The notes under the pieces are model-generated. The model saw only the letters and a program-made list of their open reading frames with translations. It was not told the DNA's origin and did no database searches. Of a DNA stretch of 64,000 nt, positions 35,444-43,776 are shown piece by piece (within the stretch, counting starts at the first letter, position 1; the number at the start of each line of letters is the position of its first letter). A program made the translations under genes and the position numbers. Source of the stretch: Streptomyces indicus (GTDB lineage: Bacteria; Actinomycetota; Actinomycetes; Streptomycetales; Streptomycetaceae); assembly GCF_900100315.1 (NCBI RefSeq), contig NZ_FNFF01000003.1, positions 283,813 through 347,812 of the forward strand. The letters are read 5' to 3'.

Positions 35444-36955
35444 GTGACCACAGCGCAAACCCCGGTGCGCACGGGCAAGGAAGCCCGTCCCGGAGCCAGT
35501 GCCGTGTCGGCTGACCCGAGTCCCCGGCTCTACAGCCCCGACCTCGCGCCGACGCAGAAGGCGGGACGCAGCTGGGGCGGCTACAGCGTGTTCACGCTGT
35601 GGGCCAACGACGTGCACAGCCTGGGCAACTACGCCTTCGCGATCGGCCTGTTCGCGCTCGGCATGGGCGTGTGGGACATCCTGGGCGCCTTCGTGCTCGC
35701 CTCCGTCTTCCTGTTCGCGCTGCTCAGCCTCTCCGGCTACATGGGCTCGAAGACCGGTGTCCCCTTCCCGGTGATGAGCCGTATCGCCTTCGGCATCCGG
35801 GGCGCCCAGATCCCCGCGGTGATCCGCGGCGGTGTCGCCATCGCCTGGTTCGGCATCCAGACCTACCTCGCCTCGGCCGTGCTCTCGGCCCTCGCGGTGT
35901 CGCTGGCCCCGGGCCTCGCGTCCTGGCAGGACACCACGGTGCTCGGCCTCGATCTGCTCGGCTGGGCCTCGTTCCTGGTTCTGTGGGTGGTCCAGGTGCT
36001 GATCGTCAGCTACGGCATGGACGTGATCCGCAAGTACGTGGAGGTCGCGGCCCCCGCCGTGCTCATCACCTTCGTGGCGCTCGCCATCTGGATGCTCACC
36101 CGCGCCGACTGGTCGATCGCGATGGACGCCGGCAGCCCGTTCACCGGCGTGGACCGGTGGCTGCACATCCTCGAGGCGGCGGCGCTGTGGGTCGTCATCT
36201 ACGGCACCTTCGTGCTCAACTTCTGCGACTTCACGCGGTCCGCGAAGAGCAACCGGTCGATCATCGTCGGCAACCTCGTCGGCATCCCGGTCAACATGCT
36301 CTTCTTCGCCGGCATCGTCGTCGTGCTCAGCGGCGCCCAGTTCAAGCTGGACGGCCAGGTCATCTCCAACCCGGCCGACATCGTGCAGGCAATCCCCAAC
36401 ACCCCGCTGCTCGCGCTCGCCTCGCTGTCCCTGATCGTCCTGACCATCGCGGTCAACCTGATGGCCAACTTCGTGGCCCCGGTCTACACGCTGGTCAACC
36501 TCTTCCCGCGCAAGCTCGACTTCCGCAAGGCGGCCGTCGTGAGCGCCCTGCTCGGCCTGGTCATCCTGCCCTGGAACCTCTACAACAGCCCGGTCGTCGT
36601 GGACTACTTCCTCGGCGGACTCGGCGCGCTCCTCGGCCCGGCCTTCGGCATCGTGATGGCCGACTACTGGATCCTGCGCCGCACCCGCGTCAACGTCCCG
36701 CACCTGTACAGCGAGGACCCCGAGGCCACGTACGCCTACCGCCGCGGCGTCAACCCGCGTGCCGTGGCCGCCCTGGTGCCCGCCGCGGCCGTGGCCGTGG
36801 TCATCGCCCTCGTCCCGGCCTTCTCCGGCATCGCCGGCTTCTCCTGGTTCATCGGCGCCCTCCTCGCCGCCGCCCTCTACCTCCTCCTGCCCGGACGCGG
36901 TACGGCCCCGCTCGAGGACATCGACGGCGAGTCCATCGCCGTACCCAGCGCCTGA
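35444..36955 (+). CDS. NCS1-family permease (hydantoin/allantoin/pyrimidine type)
   Basis: A 503-residue transporter of the nucleobase-cation-symport-1 family with about twelve membrane helices. The family landmarks are WGGYSVFTLWANDVHSLGNY (about 45-64), PFPVMSRIAFGIRGAQIPAV and NFCDFTRSAKSN. Relatives carry hydantoins, allantoin, cytosine or thiamine precursors in symport with sodium or protons. The GTG at 35444 follows AAAGG by eight bases; a GTG nine bases earlier is possible. It forms a unit with the racemase-like gene and is preceded by a strong promoter with two operators. Together these suggest use of a hydantoin or ureide, but the substrate is not proven. Confidence 0.9.
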   Translation: MTTAQTPVRTGKEARPGASAVSADPSPRLYSPDLAPTQKAGRSWGGYSVFTLWANDVHSLGNYAFAIGLFALGMGVWDILGAFVLASVFLFALLSLSGYMGSKTGVPFPVMSRIAFGIRGAQIPAVIRGGVAIAWFGIQTYLASAVLSALAVSLAPGLASWQDTTVLGLDLLGWASFLVLWVVQVLIVSYGMDVIRKYVEVAAPAVLITFVALAIWMLTRADWSIAMDAGSPFTGVDRWLHILEAAALWVVIYGTFVLNFCDFTRSAKSNRSIIVGNLVGIPVNMLFFAGIVVVLSGAQFKLDGQVISNPADIVQAIPNTPLLALASLSLIVLTIAVNLMANFVAPVYTLVNLFPRKLDFRKAAVVSALLGLVILPWNLYNSPVVVDYFLGGLGALLGPAFGIVMADYWILRRTRVNVPHLYSEDPEATYAYRRGVNPRAVAALVPAAAVAVVIALVPAFSGIAGFSWFIGALLAAALYLLLPGRGTAPLEDIDGESIAVPSA

Positions 36956-36986
36956 CGGACTCTCGTCGCCGTACCCGGCGCCGGAC
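36934..36986 (+). repeat. 30-base-spaced tandem duplication across the NCS1 stop
   Basis: 36934-36956 (last codons and TGA) and 36964-36986 match at 20 of 23 bases around TCGCCGTACCC.GCGCC. The copy lies just downstream of the stop. Confidence 0.7.
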
Positions 36987-37074
36987 CCCCCTCACTGGGG
37001 CGGCCGGGCACCGCACCCGCACACCCGGCCGCCCCACGCCCCTCTCGAACACCGAGCGAAACAGGAACACCCCT

Positions 37075-37797
37075 ATGCGCATCCTCGTCGTCAACGTCAA
37101 CACCACGGATTCGATGACGAAAACCATCGGTGAACAGGCGATGGCCGCCGCCGCACCCGGCACCGAGATCGTGGCGCTGACCCCGGCGTTCGGTGCGGAC
37201 TCGGTCGAGGGCAATTACGAGAGCCACCTCGCGGCGATCGCCGTGATGGAGACCGTACGGGCCTACCCAGAGCCGTACGACGCGGTGATCCAGGCCGGCT
37301 ACGGCGAGCACGGCCGCGAGGGTCTGCAGGAGATCCTCGACGTCCCGGTCGTCGACATCACCGAGGCGGCCGCCGCCACCGCGCAGTTCCTCGGCCGCAG
37401 CTACTCGGTCGTGACCACCCTGGACCGCGCCGTACCGCTCATCGAGGACCGGCTGCTCCTGGCCGGGCTCTCGGCCCGCTGCGCCTCCGTACGGGCCAGC
37501 GGCATGGCCGTCCTCGACCTGGAGCGCGACCCCGACGCGGCCGTGGAGGCCATCGTGGACGAGGCGGTCCGCGCGGTGCAGCAGGACCGCGCCGAGGTCA
37601 TCTGCCTGGGCTGCGGCGGAATGGCCGGCCTGACCGAACGGGTCGTGGAACGCACCGGCGTCCCGGTCGTGGACGGCGTGGCCGCGGCCGTCACGATCGC
37701 CGAGTCTCTGGTCCGCCTCGGCCTCAAGACCTCAAAGGTCCGCACGTTCGCACCACCGCGCCCCAAGCAGTTCCGCGCGTGGCCGATGGCCGTCTGA
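37075..37797 (+). CDS. Asp/Glu/hydantoin racemase-like protein
   Basis: A 240-residue member of the Asp/Glu/hydantoin racemase family: MRILVVNVNTTDSMT at the start and ICLGCGGMAGL near residue 180 with the C-terminal catalytic cysteine. The N-terminal catalytic cysteine, which family members normally have in a segment like ACFGDPG, is absent here (QAGYGEHGREG), so a classical two-cysteine racemase mechanism looks incomplete. It could be a one-cysteine isomerase, a decarboxylase-like enzyme or a ureide racemase variant. It follows the NCS1 permease by 119 bases with AGGA before the ATG and is probably co-transcribed. Confidence 0.8.
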   Translation: MRILVVNVNTTDSMTKTIGEQAMAAAAPGTEIVALTPAFGADSVEGNYESHLAAIAVMETVRAYPEPYDAVIQAGYGEHGREGLQEILDVPVVDITEAAAATAQFLGRSYSVVTTLDRAVPLIEDRLLLAGLSARCASVRASGMAVLDLERDPDAAVEAIVDEAVRAVQQDRAEVICLGCGGMAGLTERVVERTGVPVVDGVAAAVTIAESLVRLGLKTSKVRTFAPPRPKQFRAWPMAV

Positions 37798-37840
37798 CGA
37801 CCGGTCCCTGAAACGCACCGACAAACCGCCGAACCAGCGG

Positions 37841-37936
37841 ACCGGGCACCGCGGCGGACCGGCACCGCGGTAGACGGGCACACCGCCAGACCGGCACCGC
37901 GGTGGGCCGGCACCGCGGCGGACCGTCGGACCGCTC
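37841..37936. repeat. 16-17-base tandem repeat, about 6 units
   Basis: Units of ACCGGCACCGCGGTGG type repeat from 37841 to about 37936 with drift in the last unit. The array lies between the racemase-like gene and a strong terminator. Confidence 0.75.
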
Positions 37937-37946
37937 ACCACAGGCC

Positions 37947-37989
37947 GCGAAGGCGCCCGACGGGTTCGAACCCCATCGGGCGCCTTCGC
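37947..37989 (+). terminator. Terminator after the NCS1-racemase genes
   Basis: GCGAAGGCGCCCGA (37947-37960) pairs perfectly with TCGGGCGCCTTCGC (37976-37989); the loop itself contains the palindrome GGGTTCGAACCC. It should end transcription of the permease-racemase unit. Confidence 0.88.
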
Positions 37990-38135
37990 TCATGTCCCGG
38001 CCGGCCGCTCACATCCCGGGCGGGATCCCGACCTCAGCCGGCCTGTCGGTCACTGCCTACTCTTGCGGCATGCAGCGCGCAGCACGCCACGCGGCTGGCC
38101 AGCGCCGCACCCCCGCCTCGTACCCTGGACGCACC

Positions 38136-39101
38136 ATGACCCGTCGTTCCCGTGCCACGCGCTCGCCCCTTCCCCAGCGGGCCGGAGTGGATGCCGTGCG
38201 GCTCACGTTGCCCGTCGGCGGGCGGTGGGGGACGGTGCGGGACCATCTCGTGGAGCGGCTGGCTCCCGGGGCCGAGGTGGTCGACGGGATGCTGGCCGCT
38301 GGGGAGTTCGTGACCCTGGAGGGGCCCGTCAAGCATGACGACCCGTACGTGGGCGGACAGGTCATCTGGTTCCACCGGGAGCTCGCGCCCGAGACACCGG
38401 TGCCGTTCCCGATCGAGGTGCTGTACCGGGACGAGCATCTGGTCGTCGCGGACAAGCCGCACTTCCTCGCCACCACTCCGCGCGGCTCCCACATCACCGA
38501 GACCGCGCTCGCCCGTCTGCGGCGCGAGCTGGAGCTGCCCGGGCTCAGCGCGGCCCACCGGCTCGACCGCCTGACCGCCGGGGTCGTCCTGTTCGTCGTG
38601 CGGCCGGAGGAACGCGGGCGGTACCAGTCCCTGTTCGCCGACAAGCGGGTGCACAAGGAGTACGAGGCGATCGCGCCCTACGACCCCGTACTGGAGCTGC
38701 CGCGCACCGTGCGGAGCCGGATCGAGAAGGTACGCGGGGTCATCGCGGCGCACGAAGTGCCCGGCGAGGCCAACAGTGAGAGCAGGGTGGAGCTCATCGA
38801 CCACCGGCCGGTGCCGTCGTACGGGGGTGCGCTCGGGCGTTACCGCCTGCTGCCGCGCACGGGCCGCACGCATCAGCTGCGGGTCCACATGAACGCGCTC
38901 GGACTCCCCCTGCTCGGCGACCCCGTCTACCCCGCGGTCCTCGACCAGGCGGCGGCCGACGACTTCGCACGCCCGCTGCAACTGCTCGCCACCACACTGG
39001 AGTTCACCGATCCGGTGACGGGCACGGAGCACCGGTTCCACACGCGCCGCACGCTTCAGGCGTGGGATGCGTATGACGCCTGGGACGCGGACGAGGTGTA
39101 G
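38136..39101 (+). CDS. RluA-family RNA pseudouridine synthase
   Basis: A 321-residue pseudouridine synthase. The catalytic aspartate lies in AHRLDRLTAGVVLFV (about residue 145), with the other family regions VVADKPHFLATTP, HKEYEAIAPYD and RTGRTHQLRVHMNALGLPLLGD. It isomerises a uridine in rRNA or tRNA; the target position cannot be read from sequence. No ribosome site precedes the ATG, but TACCCT, a possible -10 element, lies about 12 bases upstream, so a short-leader or leaderless transcript is possible (inference). Confidence 0.92.
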   Translation: MTRRSRATRSPLPQRAGVDAVRLTLPVGGRWGTVRDHLVERLAPGAEVVDGMLAAGEFVTLEGPVKHDDPYVGGQVIWFHRELAPETPVPFPIEVLYRDEHLVVADKPHFLATTPRGSHITETALARLRRELELPGLSAAHRLDRLTAGVVLFVVRPEERGRYQSLFADKRVHKEYEAIAPYDPVLELPRTVRSRIEKVRGVIAAHEVPGEANSESRVELIDHRPVPSYGGALGRYRLLPRTGRTHQLRVHMNALGLPLLGDPVYPAVLDQAAADDFARPLQLLATTLEFTDPVTGTEHRFHTRRTLQAWDAYDAWDADEV

Positions 39102-39171
39102 TCCGCAGCCCGCGTCGGCGCCGAGGGACTGGCGGCGGCCGAGGGCCCGGTGTTTCCCCACCAGGAGCCGA

Positions 39172-39194
39172 CTGGTTCGGAAAATCCGAACCAG
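39172..39194 (+). promoter_or_regulatory. Perfect palindrome upstream of the ABC exporter genes
   Basis: CTGGTTCGGA and TCCGAACCAG (39172-39181, 39185-39194) flank AAA. It lies 57 bases before the ABC ATPase start and 71 after the pseudouridine synthase stop. An operator for the exporter is more likely than a terminator because no T-run follows. Confidence 0.55.
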
Positions 39195-39250
39195 GATCGG
39201 GGTGGCTGCTCCATAGTGACGCTGACCTGCGCATTCGTACCGTCGGTGGC

Positions 39251-40129
39251 ATGCAGACCAATGAGACGCAGTCGCAGTCGAAGACGCAGACGCAGTCGCA
39301 GAACGGCCCGGGCGGCCCACGAGAGGACACGCACCTCGCAGACAGCGGTACAGCCCTCGACCGCGCGAGCGCATGGGCTCTCGCCATGGACGGGGTCACA
39401 CGGCGCTACGGGCGGGGCGGTCGCGCGGTGCACGCCCTGCGTGGTGTGGACGTGCGCCTCCCGCACGGCAGCTTCACCGCGGTCATGGGCCCCTCCGGCT
39501 CGGGCAAGAGCACGCTGCTGCAGTGCGCTGCCGGGCTCGACCGGGCCACCTCGGGACGGGTCACGCTCGGCGGCCAGGACCTCTCGGGCCTGGGCGAGCG
39601 GCGGCTCACCCGGCTGCGCCGGTCGCGGGTCGGCTTCGTCTTCCAGTCGTTCAACCTCCTTCCCACGCTGACCGCGGAACAGAACGTCCTGCTGCCGCTG
39701 CGCCTGGCCGGCGTCCGGCCCGACCGCACGGCAGCGGCCCGTATGCTCGCGCGGGTAGGGCTCGCGGACCGCGCGCGAAGCCGTCCCGGTGAACTCTCGG
39801 GAGGGCAGCAGCAACGCGTCGCCATCGCCCGCGCATTGATCACCCGCCCCGACCTGGTCTGCGCGGACGAGCCGAGCGGAGCGCTGGACCCGGCGACCGC
39901 CGAGGACGTCATGGGGCTGCTGCGGCAGGCCGTGCGCGAGTGGGGTGCGACCGTCCTGATGGTGACGCACGATCCGGCGGCCGCGGCGTGGGCGGACCGG
40001 GCGCTGTTCCTCCAGGACGGTCTGGTCGTCGATGAGGCGAACGGCTGGGACGCCCCGGAGATCGCGGCCCGGATGCGCTCGATGCGGACGACGCGCGCGG
40101 CCACGGCAGCGGCGGAGGTGGCGGCATGA
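39251..40129 (+). CDS. ABC exporter ATPase (LolD/MacB type)
   Basis: A 292-residue ATPase: Walker A MGPSGSGKSTLL (about 79-90), Q loop VFQSFNLLPT, signature LSGGQQQR, Walker B LVCADEPSGALD and switch VTHDPAAAAW. The first 40 residues are a Gln/Ser/Thr-rich tail (QSQSKTQTQSQN) from a short DNA repeat; an internal ATG at 39386 (MDGVTRRYG) could be the true start. ATPases of this type drive FtsX-like permeases in lipoprotein release, antibiotic efflux or peptide sensing. Its TGA overlaps the permease ATG (ATGA). Confidence 0.93.
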   Translation: MQTNETQSQSKTQTQSQNGPGGPREDTHLADSGTALDRASAWALAMDGVTRRYGRGGRAVHALRGVDVRLPHGSFTAVMGPSGSGKSTLLQCAAGLDRATSGRVTLGGQDLSGLGERRLTRLRRSRVGFVFQSFNLLPTLTAEQNVLLPLRLAGVRPDRTAAARMLARVGLADRARSRPGELSGGQQQRVAIARALITRPDLVCADEPSGALDPATAEDVMGLLRQAVREWGATVLMVTHDPAAAAWADRALFLQDGLVVDEANGWDAPEIAARMRSMRTTRAATAAAEVAA

Positions 40130-41418
40130 CCACCGGGCTCGCACGGTCCGCCGTACGGGCGCGGCCCGCGGTGTTCGGCGGAGTGTTCGCCGCCCTCACC
40201 CTCTCGGCCACCGTGGTGACGGCAAGCGTCACCGTCTTCCAGTCGGCTTCCGCCGCCCCGCCCTCCCCCGCGCGGTCGCTGCTCACCGAGATGGGCATCC
40301 TCTTCACCCTGGTCACGGTCTATCTCTCGGTCTTCGTCATCGCCCAGGTGATGGCCCTCGCGGTGGCCCAACGCACCCCGGAGACCGCCCTGTTGCGCGC
40401 CGTGGGCGCCACGCCCGCGCAAGTACGGCGGATGGTGGCGGCCGAGACGCTGCTCACCGCCCTGCCGGCGCTGCCCGCGGGCTGGCTGCTCGGGCGCGTG
40501 CTCGCCGGGATCTGGTGGCAGGGCATGGCCGACCACGGCATGACGCCCGCGGGCGCCGAGGTGACCACCGGAGTCCTGCCGCCCCTGGTCGCCGCTGGCG
40601 TCCTGGTCGTCACCTCCCAGCTCGGCGGACTGCTCGCCGCCCGGCGCGCGGCCCGTTCTCGCCCGGCGCTGCTGCTCGGCGAGGCACGCACGCCGCGTGA
40701 CCGGGCCCCGGTCGTACGCCTGCTCCTCGCGGGCACCGCTGCCGCGGGCGGCTGCGCCCTGACCTTCGCCGCCAAGACCTCCGACAACCCCGGCGAGAAG
40801 GTGCCGCTGATCCTGATCGCCTATCTGGTCGCGGTGGGCCTGGCCGGTCCCGCCCTCGGCCGGTGCACTGCCACACTTCTGGCCGGACCGCTGCGCCTGG
40901 TGGGCGGAGGCATGGGCGAACTGGCCGCGACGAACAGCCGCGGCCGCTCGCACCGGCTGTCGCCCGCGATCACTCCCGTGGCTCTGATGGTCGCCTTCTC
41001 CCTGGTGAAGTTCGCCCACCTCGCCACGCAGCCGCGCATCGCGTGGATCGACGTGTTCGGCACCGCCCTGTACGGCGTGTTCGCCGCACTGGTCGCCGCC
41101 AACACACTCGTCATGCTGACCGCCGAACGCCGCCGCGAGATCGCACTCCTGCGCGCGGTCGGCGCCCAGGCCGGCCAGATCCTGCGCCTCGTCCTCGCGG
41201 AGTGTTGCATCGTGGCGACGGCCGGCTTCGGGGCCGGGCTCGCGATGGCCCTGGCGGTGAGCCTGCCGCTCGGCTCGGCGGCGGGCTCGCTGGGCGCCCT
41301 GCCGCCCGCAGCGTGGGCCGGCACGGCGGCAGCGGTGCTGACCTTGGTCACCCTGGCCTCGACCGCACCCCTCGCCCTGTCCCTGCGCCCCATCGAGGGC
41401 CGGCCCCAACTGCCGTGA
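40126..41418 (+). CDS. FtsX-like ABC permease
   Basis: A 430-residue permease with two FtsX-type modules: helices at about 17-38, 52-80 and 104-122 around TALLRAVGATPAQVRRMV (about 88-105), and again near AALVAANTLVMLTAE with EIALLRAVGAQAGQILRLV (about 340-358). It is about half the usual length for the family because large extracytoplasmic domains are missing. It overlaps the ATPase gene by four bases and is followed, 312 bases on, by a two-component system that may sense or control the exporter. The substrate is unknown. Its stop lies in a three-copy repeat. Confidence 0.9.
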   Translation: MTTGLARSAVRARPAVFGGVFAALTLSATVVTASVTVFQSASAAPPSPARSLLTEMGILFTLVTVYLSVFVIAQVMALAVAQRTPETALLRAVGATPAQVRRMVAAETLLTALPALPAGWLLGRVLAGIWWQGMADHGMTPAGAEVTTGVLPPLVAAGVLVVTSQLGGLLAARRAARSRPALLLGEARTPRDRAPVVRLLLAGTAAAGGCALTFAAKTSDNPGEKVPLILIAYLVAVGLAGPALGRCTATLLAGPLRLVGGGMGELAATNSRGRSHRLSPAITPVALMVAFSLVKFAHLATQPRIAWIDVFGTALYGVFAALVAANTLVMLTAERRREIALLRAVGAQAGQILRLVLAECCIVATAGFGAGLAMALAVSLPLGSAAGSLGALPPAAWAGTAAAVLTLVTLASTAPLALSLRPIEGRPQLP

Positions 41419-41481
41419 TCCGGAGGCCGGCCCCAACTGCCCTGATCCGAAGCCCGAGCCCAACTGCCCTGAGCCGAAGGC
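41401..41481 (+). repeat. 27-base tandem repeat, 3 copies, across the permease stop
   Basis: Units at 41401-41427, 41428-41454 and 41455-41481 share CG.CCCAACTGCC.TGA. The first holds the real last codons (Arg-Pro-Gln-Leu-Pro) and TGA; the others repeat them after the stop with few changes. Confidence 0.9.
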
Positions 41482-41730
41482 GGATCGGACACACCTCCGC
41501 AGATACCTGAACCCCCTCTCGAGCAAAGACACCACTCCCCGAGGCACGCCGAAGCCCCCCGATGTGCCGCCCCGAACGTCCGGGACGACACACTGCCTGT
41601 GCCCCACACTCGTCCACCGCCGGCCCCTCACCCCGACCCCACCAAAGGACTCACCCCCACAACAACTCACCACCACCAGATTTCACCGCCTCCCCGACAT
41701 CGCACCCCGCACACAAAGGACCCTCCACGC
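41482..41730. other. C/A-rich gap before the histidine kinase
   Basis: No gene is supported. The upper strand is unusually rich in C and A (runs such as CACCACCACC and CCCCCACAACAACTCACC). The kinase ribosome site AAAGGA is at 41716-41721. No clear promoter was found. Confidence 0.4.
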
Positions 41731-43128
41731 ATGACCGCCGCGCCCCCGCCGACCAGCCCCACGCCGGCATCCCGGACGCATCCCGCGGTGCGCGCCCTGG
41801 ACCTCATCGGCCTGCCGGCCTCGGCGCGCGCCCGGCGCGAACTCCTGTACGCGGCGGCCAACTTGCTCCCCGGACTGCTCGGCCTCCTCACTCTCCCCCT
41901 CCTCGCCGTCGCCGCCCTCCTCATGCCGACGCTCGCAGGCCTGCGCCCCATTGCGGCCGCGCTCGCCGCCGGCGGCAGACTCGCCGCCGTCCACCGCTAC
42001 CTGGTCCGCACCCTGTTGGGCGAGAACGTCCCCGCGCCACCCAAGCGCGCACCGCGGACCCCCGAACACCGGCCCGTACACCGCCCCGCCCAAGCCGCGG
42101 TCGCCGACCCGGACAGCTGGCGCGCCCTCGCCCACGCTCTGGCGGACGTCCCCGTCTCCCTCCTCAACGCCGCAGTGCAGCTGTTCCTGCGCCTGTACGC
42201 GCTCGCAGGGGTCGGCTACTTCTTCTGGTACCGGCAGGTCCGCCAGCCCGACGGCAGCACCGGCCTCGTCCTGCCCGGCTCCGAGGCCCCGTTGAACACC
42301 GCACCCCGCATCCTCGCCGTCACCGCCGCCGGCCTGCTCCTCCTCGCCCTCGCCGGCTGGTCGGGCAGCCAGGTGTGCGCCCTGTCCCGCTGGCTGGCCC
42401 GCAGCCTGCTCGGACCGAGCCGACTGGCCGGGCGTGTACGGGACTTGGAGGCGACGCGGGCCCTGGCCGTCCGCGACTCCACCACCGCGCTGCGCCGGAT
42501 CGAACGAGACCTGCACGACGGCGCACAGGCCCGGCTCGTGGCGGTGGCCATGACCCTGACCCGCGCGCACAGCGCCCTCGATCCGGCCCGCCGCACCGAC
42601 ACCGCACCCGACACGGCCCGCGACCTGGTCGGCCAGGCCCTGGCCGGCACCCGCACCGCGATCGAGGAACTGCGCGACCTGGTCCGCGGCATCCACCCGC
42701 CCGCCCTAGACGAGGGGCTCGACGCGGCCCTCGCCTCCCTGACCGCCGATCTCACCACCACCGGCAGCACCATCCGTCTGGACATCGACCTCCCCCGCCG
42801 TCCCGATGAAGTGACCGAGACCATCGCCTACTTCTGCGCAGCCGAACTCCTCACCAACGCCACCCGCCACGCGGCCGCCACCACGATCGACGTGCGGGCC
42901 CGGCTGGACGGCCCTGATCTCCTCCTCACCGTGCGCGACGACGGACGCGGCGGCGCCCGTCCCGCCCCCGACGCCCGCACGGGCTCGGGCCTGGCCGGCC
43001 TGGCGGAACGCGTCCGTACCGTCGACGGCACACTGATCATCGACAGCCCGCCCGGCGGCCCCACCCTGGCCACCGTCCGCATCCCCCTCACCACCGCCGA
43101 CCTGGAAGGCGCCCCATGCGCATCGTGA
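41731..43128 (+). CDS. NarL-type sensor histidine kinase
   Basis: A 465-residue membrane kinase. Hydrophobic helices lie near residues 50-80 and 140-210 (NAAVQLFLRLYALAGVGYFFW; ILAVTAAGLLLLALAGW). The HisKA_3 phosphorylation box is LRRIERDLHDGAQARLV (His about 268), and the ATP-binding region shows AELLTNATRHAA and DDGRGG with GSGLAGLAERV. It overlaps the response regulator gene by 13 bases, so both are co-translated. The adjacent ABC exporter is a likely target or sensor partner, by analogy with Bce-type modules, although those use a different kinase type. The ATG at 41731 is preceded by AAAGGA. Confidence 0.92.
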   Translation: MTAAPPPTSPTPASRTHPAVRALDLIGLPASARARRELLYAAANLLPGLLGLLTLPLLAVAALLMPTLAGLRPIAAALAAGGRLAAVHRYLVRTLLGENVPAPPKRAPRTPEHRPVHRPAQAAVADPDSWRALAHALADVPVSLLNAAVQLFLRLYALAGVGYFFWYRQVRQPDGSTGLVLPGSEAPLNTAPRILAVTAAGLLLLALAGWSGSQVCALSRWLARSLLGPSRLAGRVRDLEATRALAVRDSTTALRRIERDLHDGAQARLVAVAMTLTRAHSALDPARRTDTAPDTARDLVGQALAGTRTAIEELRDLVRGIHPPALDEGLDAALASLTADLTTTGSTIRLDIDLPRRPDEVTETIAYFCAAELLTNATRHAAATTIDVRARLDGPDLLLTVRDDGRGGARPAPDARTGSGLAGLAERVRTVDGTLIIDSPPGGPTLATVRIPLTTADLEGAPCAS

Positions 43129-43769
43129 TCGCCGAGGACGCCGCCGTCATCCGTGAAGGACTCGTCCAGCTCCTCGCCGACCGCGGCCTGGAGGTGGTCG
43201 CGGCCGTGGCGGACGCCGAGGCACTGCTCGCCGCCGTGGACGAGCACCGGCCCGATGTCGTCATCGCCGACATCCGCATGCCTCCCACCCATCGCGACGA
43301 GGGCCTGGTCGCCGCGGTGGAGCTGCGCCGCCGCCATCCCGGTCTCGGCGTCCTGTTGTTCTCCCAGTACATCGAGACCCGCTACACGGACCGCCTGCTC
43401 GCCGACGGCCCCGCCGGCATCGGCTACCTCCTCAAGGACCGAGTCCTGGACGTGGACGAGTTCGTCGCCGCGCTGCATCGCATCGCCGAGGGCGGCACCG
43501 CGCTCGACCCCCAGGTCGTGTCCCAACTCCTCGGCTCCCGCAGCGGTCTGGGCGCCCTGACCGCCCGGGAGCTGCAGACCCTGGAGCTGATGGCCGAGGG
43601 GCTGACCAACACCGCCATCGCCCGGCGCATGGACATCACCCAGCGGGCCGTCGAGAAGCACGTCGCCGCCATCTTCACCAAGCTCCGGCTGGAGCGGGGC
43701 GAGGACGAGCACCGGCGGATCCTCGCGGTGCTGCACTACCTGCGCGGCAGCAACGGCGCGCAGAGCTGA
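43116..43769 (+). CDS. NarL/LuxR-family response regulator
   Basis: A 217-residue regulator. The receiver domain has the acidic pair EDAA near the start, phospho-acceptor Asp in DVVIADIRMPP (about residue 52) and Lys in YLLKDRV (about 106). The LuxR DNA-binding domain is at about 150-210 (LTARELQTLELMAEGLTNTA, VEKHVAAIFTKL). It pairs with the kinase it overlaps. Target promoters are unknown; the palindrome at 39172 before the exporter genes is one candidate. Confidence 0.95.
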   Translation: MRIVIAEDAAVIREGLVQLLADRGLEVVAAVADAEALLAAVDEHRPDVVIADIRMPPTHRDEGLVAAVELRRRHPGLGVLLFSQYIETRYTDRLLADGPAGIGYLLKDRVLDVDEFVAALHRIAEGGTALDPQVVSQLLGSRSGLGALTARELQTLELMAEGLTNTAIARRMDITQRAVEKHVAAIFTKLRLERGEDEHRRILAVLHYLRGSNGAQS

Positions 43770-43776
43770 GGCGAGT

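Noticed and set aside
37961..37975. GGGTTCGAACCC resembling a tRNA T-loop or attB site
   Set aside because: It is the loop of a perfect terminator hairpin; no acceptor stem, CCA or other tRNA arm is present and no integrase is near.
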